Shown piece by piece: positions 25,661 to 35,179 of a stretch of DNA of 64,000 nt. The stretch spans positions 186,001-250,000 of the forward strand of contig NZ_MSTQ01000007.1 of assembly GCF_001945365.1 (NCBI RefSeq), in the 5' to 3' direction. Within the stretch, counting starts at the first letter, position 1. Each line of letters starts with the position of its first letter. The position numbers and the translations under genes were made by a program. The stretch comes from Pseudomonas reinekei (lineage in GTDB: Bacteria > Pseudomonadota > Gammaproteobacteria > Pseudomonadales > Pseudomonadaceae). A model generated the notes under the pieces. It had not been told where the DNA came from. It was given only the letters and a program-made list of their open reading frames with translations, and made no database searches.

Positions 25661-27619
25661 ATGCAAGTCGACCTAGATGTAGAGGGGCCTGAGGTAGCGG
25701 GGCTGCCACGTTTTCAGCAGGCGATTGTTCAAGGACGGCGCTTGCGTCAACTCGCGATCGGCTTGGGCGTACTGGCGGCAATCGGCGTGTTGTGCGGTTT
25801 TTTTGTCGGGCTGTTTGCGCCGCAATCGCTTTGGCCGGCGTTGCTGTTTAACCAGAGCGCCGCGCTGCTGGTGTTAGTGGCGGGCTTTCAATCTGCATGG
25901 TGGGTGACGCAATGGCGTGCCCGGGCGATCAATCCCGCGGTCGCAGAGGTTGGTGCGCAGGAAGTCGACACGCCGACGGGTTGGTATGAACGGCTGTTGG
26001 ATAAAATCAGTCAGCGCTGGTTGATCACGCTCACTCAGATCGGTGCGCCAACCCTGTGGCTGGGGGGGTGGGCCTTGTTGGTTGTGCTCTGCGTCGAGCA
26101 AGCCTGGAACCTCTCGTTGCCAGCGGCTGCGCTGGGATTGTCGGCCGCCATTGGCGCTGCCCTGGCCTTACTGCTTGCGTTCGGTTTGTTGGTGCTGGAG
26201 CGTCATCTGGCCCAGGAAAGCCCCGCGCAATGGCCTGAAGCCGCCGCCTTGGCGCAAATGACCCGAGTCACGATCATCAGCCTGGTGTTGGGCGCGTTGT
26301 GCTTGCTGTTTGGCAGTGAAACGTCGGTTTGGCCTGTGCGGCTGGCGGTTCTGATTGGCCTGTTGCCTGGGCTTGTTGCCGTGGAGTGGCTGCTGCGTGC
26401 GGTGCTGTCTTTGTTCAGTCCGCGCCGCGAGCAAGTCGAACCCGCGCTGCTGGCGCGCAGTTTTGTCGCCGACCTGCTGCGTTGGCCGCCACAACCTTTG
26501 CTGGCGTTGCAACACGAACTGCACAACCGCTTTGGCATCGATCTGCGGCAAATCTGGGCATTCACTTTTATGCGGCGGGCGTTTTTGCCGGTGCTTGCCA
26601 TGGTTGCCATGGTCGGTTGGTCACTGACCGGCCTGCACGAAATACCGCTGCAAGGCCGCGGCATCTACGAACGGTTTGGCAAACCGGTGGAGGTGTTTGG
26701 ACCTGGCTTGCACGCCGGTTTACCTTGGCCATTGGGTCGGGTCCTGAATGTTGAAAACGGTGTGGTACACGAGTTGGCCACCAGCGTTGGCGAAGCATCC
26801 GCTCCGACACAGCTGTCGCCAGCCGAAGGTCCGGCGCCGCTCACGGCCAACCGGTTGTGGGACGCCAGCCATGTGAACGACAAATCCCAGGTGATCGCCA
26901 GCGGCCGCGCCGACAAGCAGAGCTTCCAGATCGTCAACATGGACGTGCGCTTCGTCTATCGCATTGGCCTGACCGATCAGGCAGCACTGGCAGCGACCTA
27001 TAACAGCGCTGACGTGCCAACATTGATCCGCAGTACGGCCAGCCGGATTCTGGTTCACGACTTCGCCTCGCGCACCCTCGATGGCTTGCTTGGTGAAGAC
27101 AGGGTAGGGCTGGCGCAAGAGATCGGCCGCGCCGTACAGGCAGATCTGCAAAGGCTCGACAGCGGCGTGGAAATCCTCGCCACGGTGGTCGAAGCGATTC
27201 ACCCGCCTGCGGGCGCAGCCAACGCGTATCACGCTGTGCAAGCGTCGCAGATTGGCGTGCAGGCATTGATTGCCCGTGAGCGTGGTGCCGCCGCCGAAGC
27301 CACCAATCAGGCGCAATTACAGGCCAGTGTTGCCCGCGATCAAGCGACCGCCAGTGCGCGGGAAATCAACGCTAATGCACAAGCCGCCGACCTGAAATTC
27401 AGTGCCGAGCAGAAGGCCTATGCCAGTGCCGGTCAAGCCTTCGTGCTTGAGCAATATCTCGGTCAACTCTCCCAGGGGCTGGCCAACGCCAGGTTGCTGG
27501 TGCTCGATCATCGTCTGGGCGGCAGCAGCCATGCACCGACTATCGACCTCCGTACGTTCACGTTGCCGGCCGACCCTGTGGCGCCGCCTAAAACCGCTCA
27601 GCCAGGAGCTGCCAATTGA
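25661..27619 (+). CDS. Polytopic SPFH (HflK-like) membrane protein
   Basis: About 652 residues from the ATG at 25661, which has GGAG 4 bases upstream; the frame is open from 25517 but the added residues are not family-like. Residues 30-315 hold about six or seven hydrophobic segments, then an SPFH/band-7 domain (near 330-540, starting at GIYERFGKPVEVFGPGLHAGLPWP) and an alanine- and glutamine-rich coiled coil (545-610). SPFH proteins assemble into membrane cages that organise or shield other membrane proteins. It is the first gene of a four-gene overlapping operon ending in a metal ATPase. It is much longer than HflK, so the usual label 'protease modulator HflK' may mislead. Confidence 0.8.
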   Translation: MQVDLDVEGPEVAGLPRFQQAIVQGRRLRQLAIGLGVLAAIGVLCGFFVGLFAPQSLWPALLFNQSAALLVLVAGFQSAWWVTQWRARAINPAVAEVGAQEVDTPTGWYERLLDKISQRWLITLTQIGAPTLWLGGWALLVVLCVEQAWNLSLPAAALGLSAAIGAALALLLAFGLLVLERHLAQESPAQWPEAAALAQMTRVTIISLVLGALCLLFGSETSVWPVRLAVLIGLLPGLVAVEWLLRAVLSLFSPRREQVEPALLARSFVADLLRWPPQPLLALQHELHNRFGIDLRQIWAFTFMRRAFLPVLAMVAMVGWSLTGLHEIPLQGRGIYERFGKPVEVFGPGLHAGLPWPLGRVLNVENGVVHELATSVGEASAPTQLSPAEGPAPLTANRLWDASHVNDKSQVIASGRADKQSFQIVNMDVRFVYRIGLTDQAALAATYNSADVPTLIRSTASRILVHDFASRTLDGLLGEDRVGLAQEIGRAVQADLQRLDSGVEILATVVEAIHPPAGAANAYHAVQASQIGVQALIARERGAAAEATNQAQLQASVARDQATASAREINANAQAADLKFSAEQKAYASAGQAFVLEQYLGQLSQGLANARLLVLDHRLGGSSHAPTIDLRTFTLPADPVAPPKTAQPGAAN

Positions 27620-28656
27620 GCCAGTCGCATACTCACGATCACGCGGATCACGCCGGCCACGATCATGGCCATGGCGGGCACCATCACGGTCATCACCATC
27701 ACCACCATGGCGACCCACAGGAGGCAGGCCCGTTTCCCTGGCGGCGAATGGGCTGGGCGGCATTGCTCGTTGCGTTTGCGGTTGCGGCAGCCAGCCTGGT
27801 ACAGGTGCGTTCGGGCGAAGCGACGGTGATCACGCGCTTCGGTAATCCGGCGCGGGTCCTGTTGGAGCCGGGTCTCGGCTGGCGCTGGCCTGCACCTTTC
27901 GAAGCAGCGATTCCGGTGGATCTTCGGCTGCGAACCACGTCCAGTGGTTTGCAGGATGTGGGGACGCGGGATGGCTTGCGCATCATTGTTCAGGCGTACG
28001 TCGCCTGGCAGGTGCAGGGTGATCCGGACAACGTGCAGCGCTTCATGCGCGCCGTGCAGAATCAACCCGATGAAGCCGCGCGACAAATTCGGACCTTCAT
28101 TGGCTCGGCGCTGGAGACAACAGCCAGCAGTTTCGACTTGGCTAACCTGGTGAACACCGACGCCAATCAGGTGCACATCGCGGATTTCGAAGCGCAGTTG
28201 CGCCAGCAAATCGATCAGCAGTTGCTCACCACCTATGGCGTTCGCGTGCTGCAAGTCGGCATCGAGCGGTTGACCTTGCCTTCGGTGACGCTCACGGCGA
28301 CGGTTGATCGCATGCGCGCCGAGCGTGAAACCATTGCCACCGAGCGCACCGCTATCGGCAAGCGTGAAGCGGCGCAAATTCGCTCGGCAGCAGAACGTGA
28401 CGCGCGAATCGTGCAAGCCGATGCCACGGTGAAAGCGGCGGACATTGAGGCGCAGTCCCGCGTCGAAGCGGCGCAGATTTACGGTCGTGCATACGCCGGG
28501 TCGCCGCAGCTCTACAACCTGCTGCGTTCACTCGATACCTTGGGCACCGTGGTAACGCCGGGGACAAAACTGATCCTGCGCACCGATGCTGCACCATTCC
28601 GCGTGCTGGTTGACGGTCCGCCCACGCTCGAAACCAAGCCTGGATCGCAACCATGA
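27616..28656 (+). CDS. His-rich SPFH (HflK/HflC-like) protein
   Basis: A 346-residue protein starting at TTG 27616, overlapping the previous stop (TTGA). Residues 4-34 are strikingly rich in histidine (18 or so, mixed with Asp and Gly) and would bind metal ions on the cytoplasmic side. One transmembrane helix (about 48-65) and an SPFH domain (about 68-240) follow, then a charged coiled coil (REAAQIRSAAERDARIV). The His-rich head plus the downstream P-type ATPase point to metal handling rather than FtsH control. The next gene starts at 28653 with a 4-base overlap. Family call is firm, metal role is inferred. Confidence 0.8.
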   Translation: MSQSHTHDHADHAGHDHGHGGHHHGHHHHHHGDPQEAGPFPWRRMGWAALLVAFAVAAASLVQVRSGEATVITRFGNPARVLLEPGLGWRWPAPFEAAIPVDLRLRTTSSGLQDVGTRDGLRIIVQAYVAWQVQGDPDNVQRFMRAVQNQPDEAARQIRTFIGSALETTASSFDLANLVNTDANQVHIADFEAQLRQQIDQQLLTTYGVRVLQVGIERLTLPSVTLTATVDRMRAERETIATERTAIGKREAAQIRSAAERDARIVQADATVKAADIEAQSRVEAAQIYGRAYAGSPQLYNLLRSLDTLGTVVTPGTKLILRTDAAPFRVLVDGPPTLETKPGSQP

Positions 28657-29711
28657 GTCTGGTTCCACGTGGAACAAATGAACTGAGCAGCCCCTGGATT
28701 CAGGCCGGGCGTTTGGCATTTCTTGCGTTGTACGCGGTGACGGTTCTGGCAGCTTTGGCCTGGGCGTTTTCCAATGTGCGGCAGATTGATCCGCAGAGTC
28801 GCGCGGTGGTTTTGCATTTCGGCGCACTGGATCGCATCCAGAACGCAGGTCTGTTATTGGCTTGGCCACGCCCGTTTGAGCAGGTGATCTTGTTGCCGGC
28901 GGCGGACCGGGTCATCGAAAGACGGGTGGAAAATCTGCTGCGCAGCGATGCGGCGCTACAGGCTGATCGCGTCGCCAGTTTCGCCACGCCGATCAGCGAT
29001 GCGCTGGCGGGCTCCGGATATTTGCTCACCGGTGACGCCGGGGTGGTGCAACTTGATGTACGGGTTTTCTACAAAGTCACCGAGCCGTATGCCTTCGTGC
29101 TGCAAGGCGAACACGTACTGCCGGCATTGGATCGACTGGTGACTCGCAGCGCCGTCGCGCTGACCGCTGCTCGCGATCTGGACACTATTCTGGTGGCGCG
29201 TCCGGAGTTGATCGGCGCTGACAACCAGGCTGCCGAACGACGGGAGCGTCTGCGAGGTGATCTGGTGCAGGGCATCAATCAACGCTTGGCAGAGTTGACA
29301 GCAACCGGGCAAGGGCTGGGGATTGAAGTCGCTCGCGTCGACGTCCAGTCGAGTTTGCCGGGGCCCGCAGTGAATGCCTTCAATGCCGTACTCACCGCCA
29401 GTCAGCAGGCCGACAAAGCGGTGGCGAACGCGCGCACTGAAGCCGAAAAGCTGACTCAGACGGCCAACGAACAGGCCGACCGCGCGCTGCAAGTCGCTCA
29501 TGCTCAGGCCAGTGAACGGCTGGCGAAAGCGTCGGCGGATACGGCCACGGTATTGAGCCTGGCCAAGGCACAACAGCAAGGCACCGACCCGCAAATGTTG
29601 CTGCGGATCTACCGTGAGCGAATGCCGAAAATTCTCGGTCAGGCGGGTTCGGTGACCACGGTCAATCCCAAAGACGATTCCCGCCTGATCATTCAGGGAG
29701 CTGCACAATGA
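28653..29711 (+). CDS. SPFH (HflC-like) membrane protein
   Basis: A 352-residue protein with one N-terminal transmembrane helix (about 19-40) and an SPFH domain (about 45-250), then an alanine-rich coiled coil (ANARTEAEKLTQTANEQ). It is the third of three consecutive SPFH proteins, so a mixed ring or cage is plausible. The start overlaps the previous gene by 4 bases and its stop overlaps the P-type ATPase start (ATGA). A parS-like palindrome sits at codons 4-8 of this gene (28662-28675), so the N-terminal residues VPRGT may be shaped by that DNA site. Confidence 0.8.
   Translation: MSLVPRGTNELSSPWIQAGRLAFLALYAVTVLAALAWAFSNVRQIDPQSRAVVLHFGALDRIQNAGLLLAWPRPFEQVILLPAADRVIERRVENLLRSDAALQADRVASFATPISDALAGSGYLLTGDAGVVQLDVRVFYKVTEPYAFVLQGEHVLPALDRLVTRSAVALTAARDLDTILVARPELIGADNQAAERRERLRGDLVQGINQRLAELTATGQGLGIEVARVDVQSSLPGPAVNAFNAVLTASQQADKAVANARTEAEKLTQTANEQADRALQVAHAQASERLAKASADTATVLSLAKAQQQGTDPQMLLRIYRERMPKILGQAGSVTTVNPKDDSRLIIQGAAQ
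28662..28675. other. parS-like ParB-binding palindrome 2
   Basis: GTTCCACGTGGAAC again, flanked by G and A, placed in the first codons of the third SPFH gene. It is 10,528 bases from palindrome 1. Confidence 0.75.
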
Positions 29712-31618
29712 CTGCGCAAACCGCGGCTGCACCGAGCCTGTTGTCTTCGGCCGAACAACGCAGCGCCGCTCGCCAATTAACCCTGGCGATGCTCGCACTC
29801 GGATTGCTCGCGCTGGGTCTGCTCTGGCGCTGGATGTCGCCAGAGCAGACCGGTGTCAGCCAGTTGCTGTTGGGTTTTGCATCGTTGCTGGTGGCCGTCC
29901 CGGTGATGCGTTCGGCGTGGTATAGCCTGCGTTATCCGAGCCTGCATGGCATCACTGATCAGTTGATCGCCCTGGCCATGCTCGGTGCCTGGGCCACGGG
30001 CGATCTGCTGACGGCGGCGTTGCTGCCAATCATCATGATTTTCGGCCACGTGCTGGAAGAGCGCAGCGTCATCGGTTCGCAGGAAGCCATTCAGGCTCTT
30101 GGCAAACTGACCCGCAGTCACGCGCGCAAAGTAATGGCCGACGGCACCATTATCGAAGTCGACAACGGCACGCTCAAGGCGGGCGACGTGGTGGAGGTGC
30201 GCGCCGGTGATCGTGTACCGGCGGATGGCCGGGTGTTGTCCGGACAGGCGAGCCTGGATACCGCGTCGATTACAGGTGAATCGGTACCGATAGAAGCGGG
30301 CATCGGCATGTCGGTGTTTGGCGGGGCAATCAACCTCGACGGTTTGCTGCGCATCGAGGTCACTCGCACCGGGCAAGATTCGACCCTCGGCAAAGTGATC
30401 GCGCTGATGCAAAACGCCGAGCGCTCCAAGCCACCGATCACGCGATTGCTTGAGCGTTACGCCGGTAGTTACATGGTGCTGGTGTTGCTGCTGGCAGCGG
30501 TGACCTGGTTCGTTACCAACGATGCCCAGGCGATGCTCGCAGTGTTGGTGGCGGCCTGTCCCTGTGCACTGGTGTTGTCGGCGCCGGCGACGGCGATTGC
30601 CGGTGTGGCAGTGGCTGCACGACACGGGATTCTGATCCGCAGTTCGGCATTTCTTGAAGAGCTGGCCGACCTGACGTCGCTGGTGGTCGACAAGACCGGC
30701 ACCCTGACCTTCGGCACTTTGCGCCTGCAATCGATCGATAGTCCGCTGGAGGATCGCAGTCATGTGCTGAAACTTGCCGCCAGTCTCGGTTCCGCCAGCA
30801 GTCACCCGGTCAGCCGGGCGCTGGCCGGGCTGGTGACGCAGGAGCACTTTGTGCTGCTCTCGGACCTTCACGAACGTCAGGGGCTAGGCGTCGTGGCGAT
30901 GACCGAGCAGGGCGAGGCTGCACTCGGACGACCCGAGCTGTTCGCTCTTTTGGGCATTACCCCCTCAGCCGTTCCCGAGCATGACGGACCGATCGCCGGG
31001 CTGGCGCTCAACGGTGAATTCCTCGCCTGGCTGCTACTCGCAGACAGCGTCAAACCTGAAGCGAAGTTCGCCTTGAGCGAATTGCGCGAGCTGGGATTGG
31101 GCCGGCAACTGTTGCTCACCGGTGACCGCAACAGTGTGGCGCAGACCCTCGCGCGGGATGTCGGCATCCGCGACGTTGAGGCGCAAGCGTTGCCCGAGGA
31201 CAAACTCAATCGCGTGCTCAAGGAAATCGACAGTGGTTTTCGGCCGATGGTGGTCGGCGACGGCATCAACGATTCCCTGGCCCTCAAGGCCGGTGTGGTC
31301 GGAGTGGCGATGGGTGCTGGCGGGGCGGACATTGCACTGGCGTCCGCCGACATCGTGTTGATCGGCAGCGACTTGCGACGCCTCGGGACCTGCGTGCGCT
31401 TGAGTCGCCAGTGCCGACAGACGTTGCAGGTCAACGTGATCATTGGTTTGGGCTGGACGCTGGCTATCGTCGCCTTCGCCGCATTCGGCTGGCTGGGTGC
31501 GGCAGGGGCAATGATCGCAGCGTTACTGCACAACTTCAGCACGTTGCTGGTGTTGGGCAACGCCGGACGCCTGCTGCGGTTTCAAGAACCTTTGCTGAAA
31601 CTGAAGGATGAAAACTGA
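29708..31618 (+). CDS. Heavy-metal P1B-type ATPase
   Basis: A 636-residue metal-transporting P-type ATPase of the inner membrane. Visible: actuator TGES near 190, the membrane metal site C284-P-C286 (ACPCALVL), phosphorylation motif D328-KTGT, the nucleotide-binding HP motif (SSHPVSRAL) and GDGINDS near the hinge. It has no N-terminal CxxC metal-binding domain, unlike ZntA or CopA. The last membrane segments read HNFSTLLVLGNA, closer to the HEGxT pattern of some P1B-4 pumps than to the Zn/Cd P1B-2 pattern, so the metal is unclear. It is the last gene of the SPFH operon. The His-rich SPFH protein upstream may deliver or buffer the metal. Confidence 0.88.
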   Translation: MTAQTAAAPSLLSSAEQRSAARQLTLAMLALGLLALGLLWRWMSPEQTGVSQLLLGFASLLVAVPVMRSAWYSLRYPSLHGITDQLIALAMLGAWATGDLLTAALLPIIMIFGHVLEERSVIGSQEAIQALGKLTRSHARKVMADGTIIEVDNGTLKAGDVVEVRAGDRVPADGRVLSGQASLDTASITGESVPIEAGIGMSVFGGAINLDGLLRIEVTRTGQDSTLGKVIALMQNAERSKPPITRLLERYAGSYMVLVLLLAAVTWFVTNDAQAMLAVLVAACPCALVLSAPATAIAGVAVAARHGILIRSSAFLEELADLTSLVVDKTGTLTFGTLRLQSIDSPLEDRSHVLKLAASLGSASSHPVSRALAGLVTQEHFVLLSDLHERQGLGVVAMTEQGEAALGRPELFALLGITPSAVPEHDGPIAGLALNGEFLAWLLLADSVKPEAKFALSELRELGLGRQLLLTGDRNSVAQTLARDVGIRDVEAQALPEDKLNRVLKEIDSGFRPMVVGDGINDSLALKAGVVGVAMGAGGADIALASADIVLIGSDLRRLGTCVRLSRQCRQTLQVNVIIGLGWTLAIVAFAAFGWLGAAGAMIAALLHNFSTLLVLGNAGRLLRFQEPLLKLKDEN

Positions 31619-31848
31619 GACGTTGCGTCGCCAATGGCTCTAAATCGCAGCGCTGTATGAAAGATAAATCGTTAGAACTGTCTGCCGTGTCCGCAGTCAC
31701 TTAAGGTGAGGACACGGCATTCTGTGTATTCGAGGCGTGTGTGAGTTGGCGGCGCGAATCATAGAAAACGGCTATGAATTCGATAGCCTGCTATTTTTCC
31801 AAGATGGTCTAACCTCTGATCAGACGTCTGAAACAAGGGGGATTTTCC

Positions 31849-33036
31849 ATGCTCGCGCAACTTCCACCGGCCTTACAGAATCTGCAGTTACCGCTACGCC
31901 TGCGACTCTGGGATGGCCATGAATTCAATCTGGGGCCGACGCCCAGCGTCACTATTGTGGTCAAGGACCCACAAATGGTTACCCAGTTCACCCATCCCAG
32001 CCTGGACGCGCTCGGAGCAGCATTCGTCGAGGGCAAACTGGAGCTGGAAGGCTCTATCAGTGACGTGATCCGCGTCTGCGATGAATGGAGCCTGGCGTTG
32101 CTCAATGAGGACGACGACAGTCAGCCTGTGCGTACCGTCCACGACAAAGAAACCGACGCCAAGGCAATCTCCTACCATTACGACCTCTCTAACGCGTTTT
32201 ATCAGCTGTGGCTCGATAGCGACATGGCGTATTCCTGCGCTTACTTCGAGACCGGCAGCGAAACCCTGGAGCAGGCTCAACAGGCAAAATTCCGCCATTT
32301 ATGTCGCAAGCTGCGCCTGCAACCCGGCGAGTATCTTCTGGATGTCGGCTGCGGTTGGGGTGGGTTGGCGCGCTATGCGGCCCGCGAGTTCGGGGCGAAG
32401 GTGTTTGGTATCACGCTCAGCAAGGAACAACTGGCGCTGGCCAGGGAGCGGGTCAAGGCTGAAGGTCTGGAGGACTTGGTCGAACTGCAATTGCTCGATT
32501 ACCGCGATCTGCCGCAGGACGGTCGATTCGATAAAGTCGTCAGCGTTGGCATGTTCGAACACGTGGGTCACGCCAACCTGGCCGAGTACTGCAAAACCCT
32601 GTTCGCCGCGGTGAAGGAGGGTGGCCTGGTGATGAACCACGGTATCACCGCCAAACACACCGATGGACGTCCGGTGGGGCGCGGTGCCGGTGATTTCATC
32701 GAGAAGTATGTGTTCCCCAACGGCGAGTTACCGCACCTGTCGATGATCTCTGCCGAGATCAGTGAAGCGGGCCTGGAAATCGTCGATGTCGAGAGCCTGC
32801 GCCTGCATTACGCGCGCACGCTGGACCACTGGAGCGAACGCCTGGAGGACAACCTTGAAGCCGCCGGCAAATTGGTGCCGGAACAGGCGCTGCGCATCTG
32901 GCGTTTGTACCTGGCCGGATGTGCCTACGCCTTCGCCCGAGGCTGGATCAACCTGCACCAGATTCTCGCGGTGAAGGCCCATGCCGATGGCAGTCATGAA
33001 CTGCCATGGACGCGTGACGATATTTACACCCCTTAA
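31849..33036 (+). CDS. cfa: Cyclopropane-fatty-acyl-phospholipid synthase
   Basis: A 395-residue enzyme that adds a methylene group from S-adenosylmethionine across the double bond of unsaturated phospholipid acyl chains. The SAM motif LDVGCGWGG lies near residues 163-171, with the family stretch [14 protein letters not shown] before it and GITLSKEQ after it. An N-terminal lipid-binding domain precedes these. Upstream CTATTTTT near 31791 could be part of a stationary-phase (RpoS-type) -10 element, as for known Pseudomonas cfaB; this is a weak guess. It overlaps the convergent cardiolipin synthase stop by 4 bases. Both modify membrane phospholipids. Confidence 0.92.
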   Translation: MLAQLPPALQNLQLPLRLRLWDGHEFNLGPTPSVTIVVKDPQMVTQFTHPSLDALGAAFVEGKLELEGSISDVIRVCDEWSLALLNEDDDSQPVRTVHDKETDAKAISYHYDLSNAFYQLWLDSDMAYSCAYFETGSETLEQAQQAKFRHLCRKLRLQPGEYLLDVGCGWGGLARYAAREFGAKVFGITLSKEQLALARERVKAEGLEDLVELQLLDYRDLPQDGRFDKVVSVGMFEHVGHANLAEYCKTLFAAVKEGGLVMNHGITAKHTDGRPVGRGAGDFIEKYVFPNGELPHLSMISAEISEAGLEIVDVESLRLHYARTLDHWSERLEDNLEAAGKLVPEQALRIWRLYLAGCAYAFARGWINLHQILAVKAHADGSHELPWTRDDIYTP

Positions 33037-34472
33037 AGAATGGGTGAAATGAGCCGGGCGACCCGCATGCCGAGCTGTTGCAGGCGGCGGGTCTCCCGGC
33101 CTTCTTCTTTGGCAATTTCGTGCGCCTGGGCAAAGTCGTCGTTGAGCATCTGCTCCACCTCGGCGGCGAATGTGCTGTCGACCGTCAGCAACATCACTTC
33201 GAAATTCAAACGGAACGAGCGGTTATCCATGTTGGCGCTGCCAATGGCGCTGATTTCACTGTCGATCAACACGACTTTCTGATGCAGGAAGCCAGGCGCG
33301 TAGCGGAAAACCCGTACCCCGGCCCGCACAGCTTCGAAGGCATAGAGGCTGGAGGCGGCGTAGACGATTCGATGGTCGGGCCGCGACGGCAGCAGAATCC
33401 GCACATCCACCCCACGCAGTACCGCCAGGCGCAGAGCGGCAAACACCGCTTCGTCGGGAATGAAATATGGGGTGGTGATCCACACTCGTTCGGTTGCCGC
33501 GTATATGGCTTCGACGAAAAATAACGAACAGGTCTCGTAGGGATCCGCCGGGCCGCTGGCGAGCAGTTGGCACAATACGCCGTCGTCCGGGTACACGTCT
33601 GGCAGGATCAGTGGCGGTAAAGAACGGGCGGCCCAGAACCAGTCTTCGGCAAAGGATTCCTGCATGCAGGCCACCACCGGGCCGCGCACTTGCACATGGG
33701 TGTCGCGCCAGGGCGCCAAGGGTGGTTTCTCTCCCATGTATTCATCACCCACGTTGTGCCCACCGACGAAGCCGAGCATGCCATCGACCACCACAATCTT
33801 GCGGTGGTTACGGAAGTTGACCTGGAAGCGATTCAGCCAGCCGCTGCGGGTGGCGAAGGCTTTGACCTCGACACCGCCGTCGCGCAGCGACTGAACATAG
33901 CTGTGGGGCAGGGAGTGGCTGCCGATTCGGTCGTAGAGCAGGTAAATCGCGACGCCTTCGGCGGCTTTTTCCAGCAACAATTTATGCAGTCGCTGACCGA
34001 GGCGGTCGTCGTGAATGATAAAAAACTGAATCAGCACGGCTTCTTTTGCTTGGCTGATGGCATCGAAAATCGCATCGAAGGTGGCCCGGCCATTAATCAA
34101 CAGCCGCACGTCGTTGTTGGCGAGGCATGGCATGCGCCCGAGCTTCGGCATGGCCCTTAACGACGCGTAAGCGGTGGACGCGCGAGCGGTGAGCGCTTCC
34201 TCTACCCAAGGTCGCCAGTTGAGCGCTGAGATGGCCTTGCGCATTTCTTCGTTGGCCTGGCGCCGTGCCTTGATGTAACCGTCGAAGGTACTGCGGCCGA
34301 ACACCAGATAGGGGATGAGTGTCAGGTAAGGCATGAAGACCAGTGACAGTGCCCAGGCGATCGAGCCTTGGGCGGTTCGAACGGTCAACACGGCATGGAT
34401 GGCTGCGATCGTGCCCAGGGAGTGCAGCAGGGCAATGGTGTAGCCGAAAATATGCGGTCCGAAATAATCCAT
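33033..34472 (-). CDS. cls: Cardiolipin synthase
   Basis: A 479-residue phospholipase D-family enzyme that joins two phosphatidylglycerols into cardiolipin in the inner membrane. Two N-terminal hydrophobic helices (about 5-30 and 38-57) anchor it. Two HKD motifs are intact: HRKIVVVD near residue 222 and HQKVVLID near 400, each followed by the G-N/S pattern of the family. The length is that of ClsA (about 480-490). The gene converges on cfa with a 4-base overlap, so the two 3' ends are shared. Confidence 0.92.
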   Translation of the reverse strand: MDYFGPHIFGYTIALLHSLGTIAAIHAVLTVRTAQGSIAWALSLVFMPYLTLIPYLVFGRSTFDGYIKARRQANEEMRKAISALNWRPWVEEALTARASTAYASLRAMPKLGRMPCLANNDVRLLINGRATFDAIFDAISQAKEAVLIQFFIIHDDRLGQRLHKLLLEKAAEGVAIYLLYDRIGSHSLPHSYVQSLRDGGVEVKAFATRSGWLNRFQVNFRNHRKIVVVDGMLGFVGGHNVGDEYMGEKPPLAPWRDTHVQVRGPVVACMQESFAEDWFWAARSLPPLILPDVYPDDGVLCQLLASGPADPYETCSLFFVEAIYAATERVWITTPYFIPDEAVFAALRLAVLRGVDVRILLPSRPDHRIVYAASSLYAFEAVRAGVRVFRYAPGFLHQKVVLIDSEISAIGSANMDNRSFRLNFEVMLLTVDSTFAAEVEQMLNDDFAQAHEIAKEEGRETRRLQQLGMRVARLISPIL

Positions 34473-34605
34473 TGGGGGCAGCCTTGCTCCTGAAGATTCA
34501 ATGCTTAACAGACCATGTTCCGGGCAGAATGTCGCTATTTAATTGGGCCATGAACCGAAGCGTGCGGCCGACGTCTAACGGCCACTACTGATCAGGAGTT
34601 ACACG

Positions 34606-35127
34606 ATGAATGTTCGTCTGCTGGGTTTGGCCATTACGCTGGGTTTGGCACTTCCTGTGGCCGCTCAGGCGCAGATGCTGCAGCCGGGTTTGTGGGAATT
34701 GACCTCGAGCAACATGAAGGTCGATGACCAGAACCTGCCGGATCTGCAACTGATCCTCGGTCAGATACAAAGCCAGATGACCCCTGCACAGCGCGCGCAA
34801 CTGGAAAAACAGGGCATCACCATGGGTGGCAAAGGCATTCGCGCCTGCCTGACGCCGGAACAGGTCAAGAGCGACAATATTCCGCTGACCGATCCGCAAT
34901 CGGGCTGCAAACAGGAAATCACCGAGCGCACCGGCAATCAGTGGAAATTCCGTTTCAGCTGTCCGAAAGCACAGGGTGCGGGTGTCGCCACGTTCCTCAG
35001 TGACCGTGAGTTCACCACCAAGGTCAACGGCACATTCAACGCCACCGGTATTCAGCAGAAGGGTAGCCTCGATACTCGTGCCGTATGGCTGGGCCAGGAT
35101 TGCGGCACGGTCAAACCAAGGGCCTGA
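34606..35127 (+). CDS. DUF3617 periplasmic protein
   Basis: A 173-residue protein with a signal peptide (LLGLAITLGLALPVAAQAQ) and a DUF3617 core (LQPGLWELTSSNMKV, then cysteines near 83, 104 and 120). Cysteine pairs suggest disulfides in the periplasm. DUF3617 proteins have no established function. It stands alone and is followed by an inverted repeat that probably ends its message. Confidence 0.78.
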   Translation: MNVRLLGLAITLGLALPVAAQAQMLQPGLWELTSSNMKVDDQNLPDLQLILGQIQSQMTPAQRAQLEKQGITMGGKGIRACLTPEQVKSDNIPLTDPQSGCKQEITERTGNQWKFRFSCPKAQGAGVATFLSDREFTTKVNGTFNATGIQQKGSLDTRAVWLGQDCGTVKPRA

Positions 35128-35134
35128 TGAGAGG

Positions 35135-35172
35135 CTTCGCGGGCAGGCCGGATTGCCGACTTGCCCGCGAAG
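35135..35172. terminator. Inverted repeat after the DUF3617 gene
   Basis: CTTCGCGGGCA and TGCCCGCGAAG form an 11-bp stem around a 16-base loop. This is a common extragenic palindrome type in Pseudomonas and may serve as the shared 3' end of the DUF3617 gene and the leftward ThrRS relic. Confidence 0.55.
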
Positions 35173-35179
35173 GCGACTG

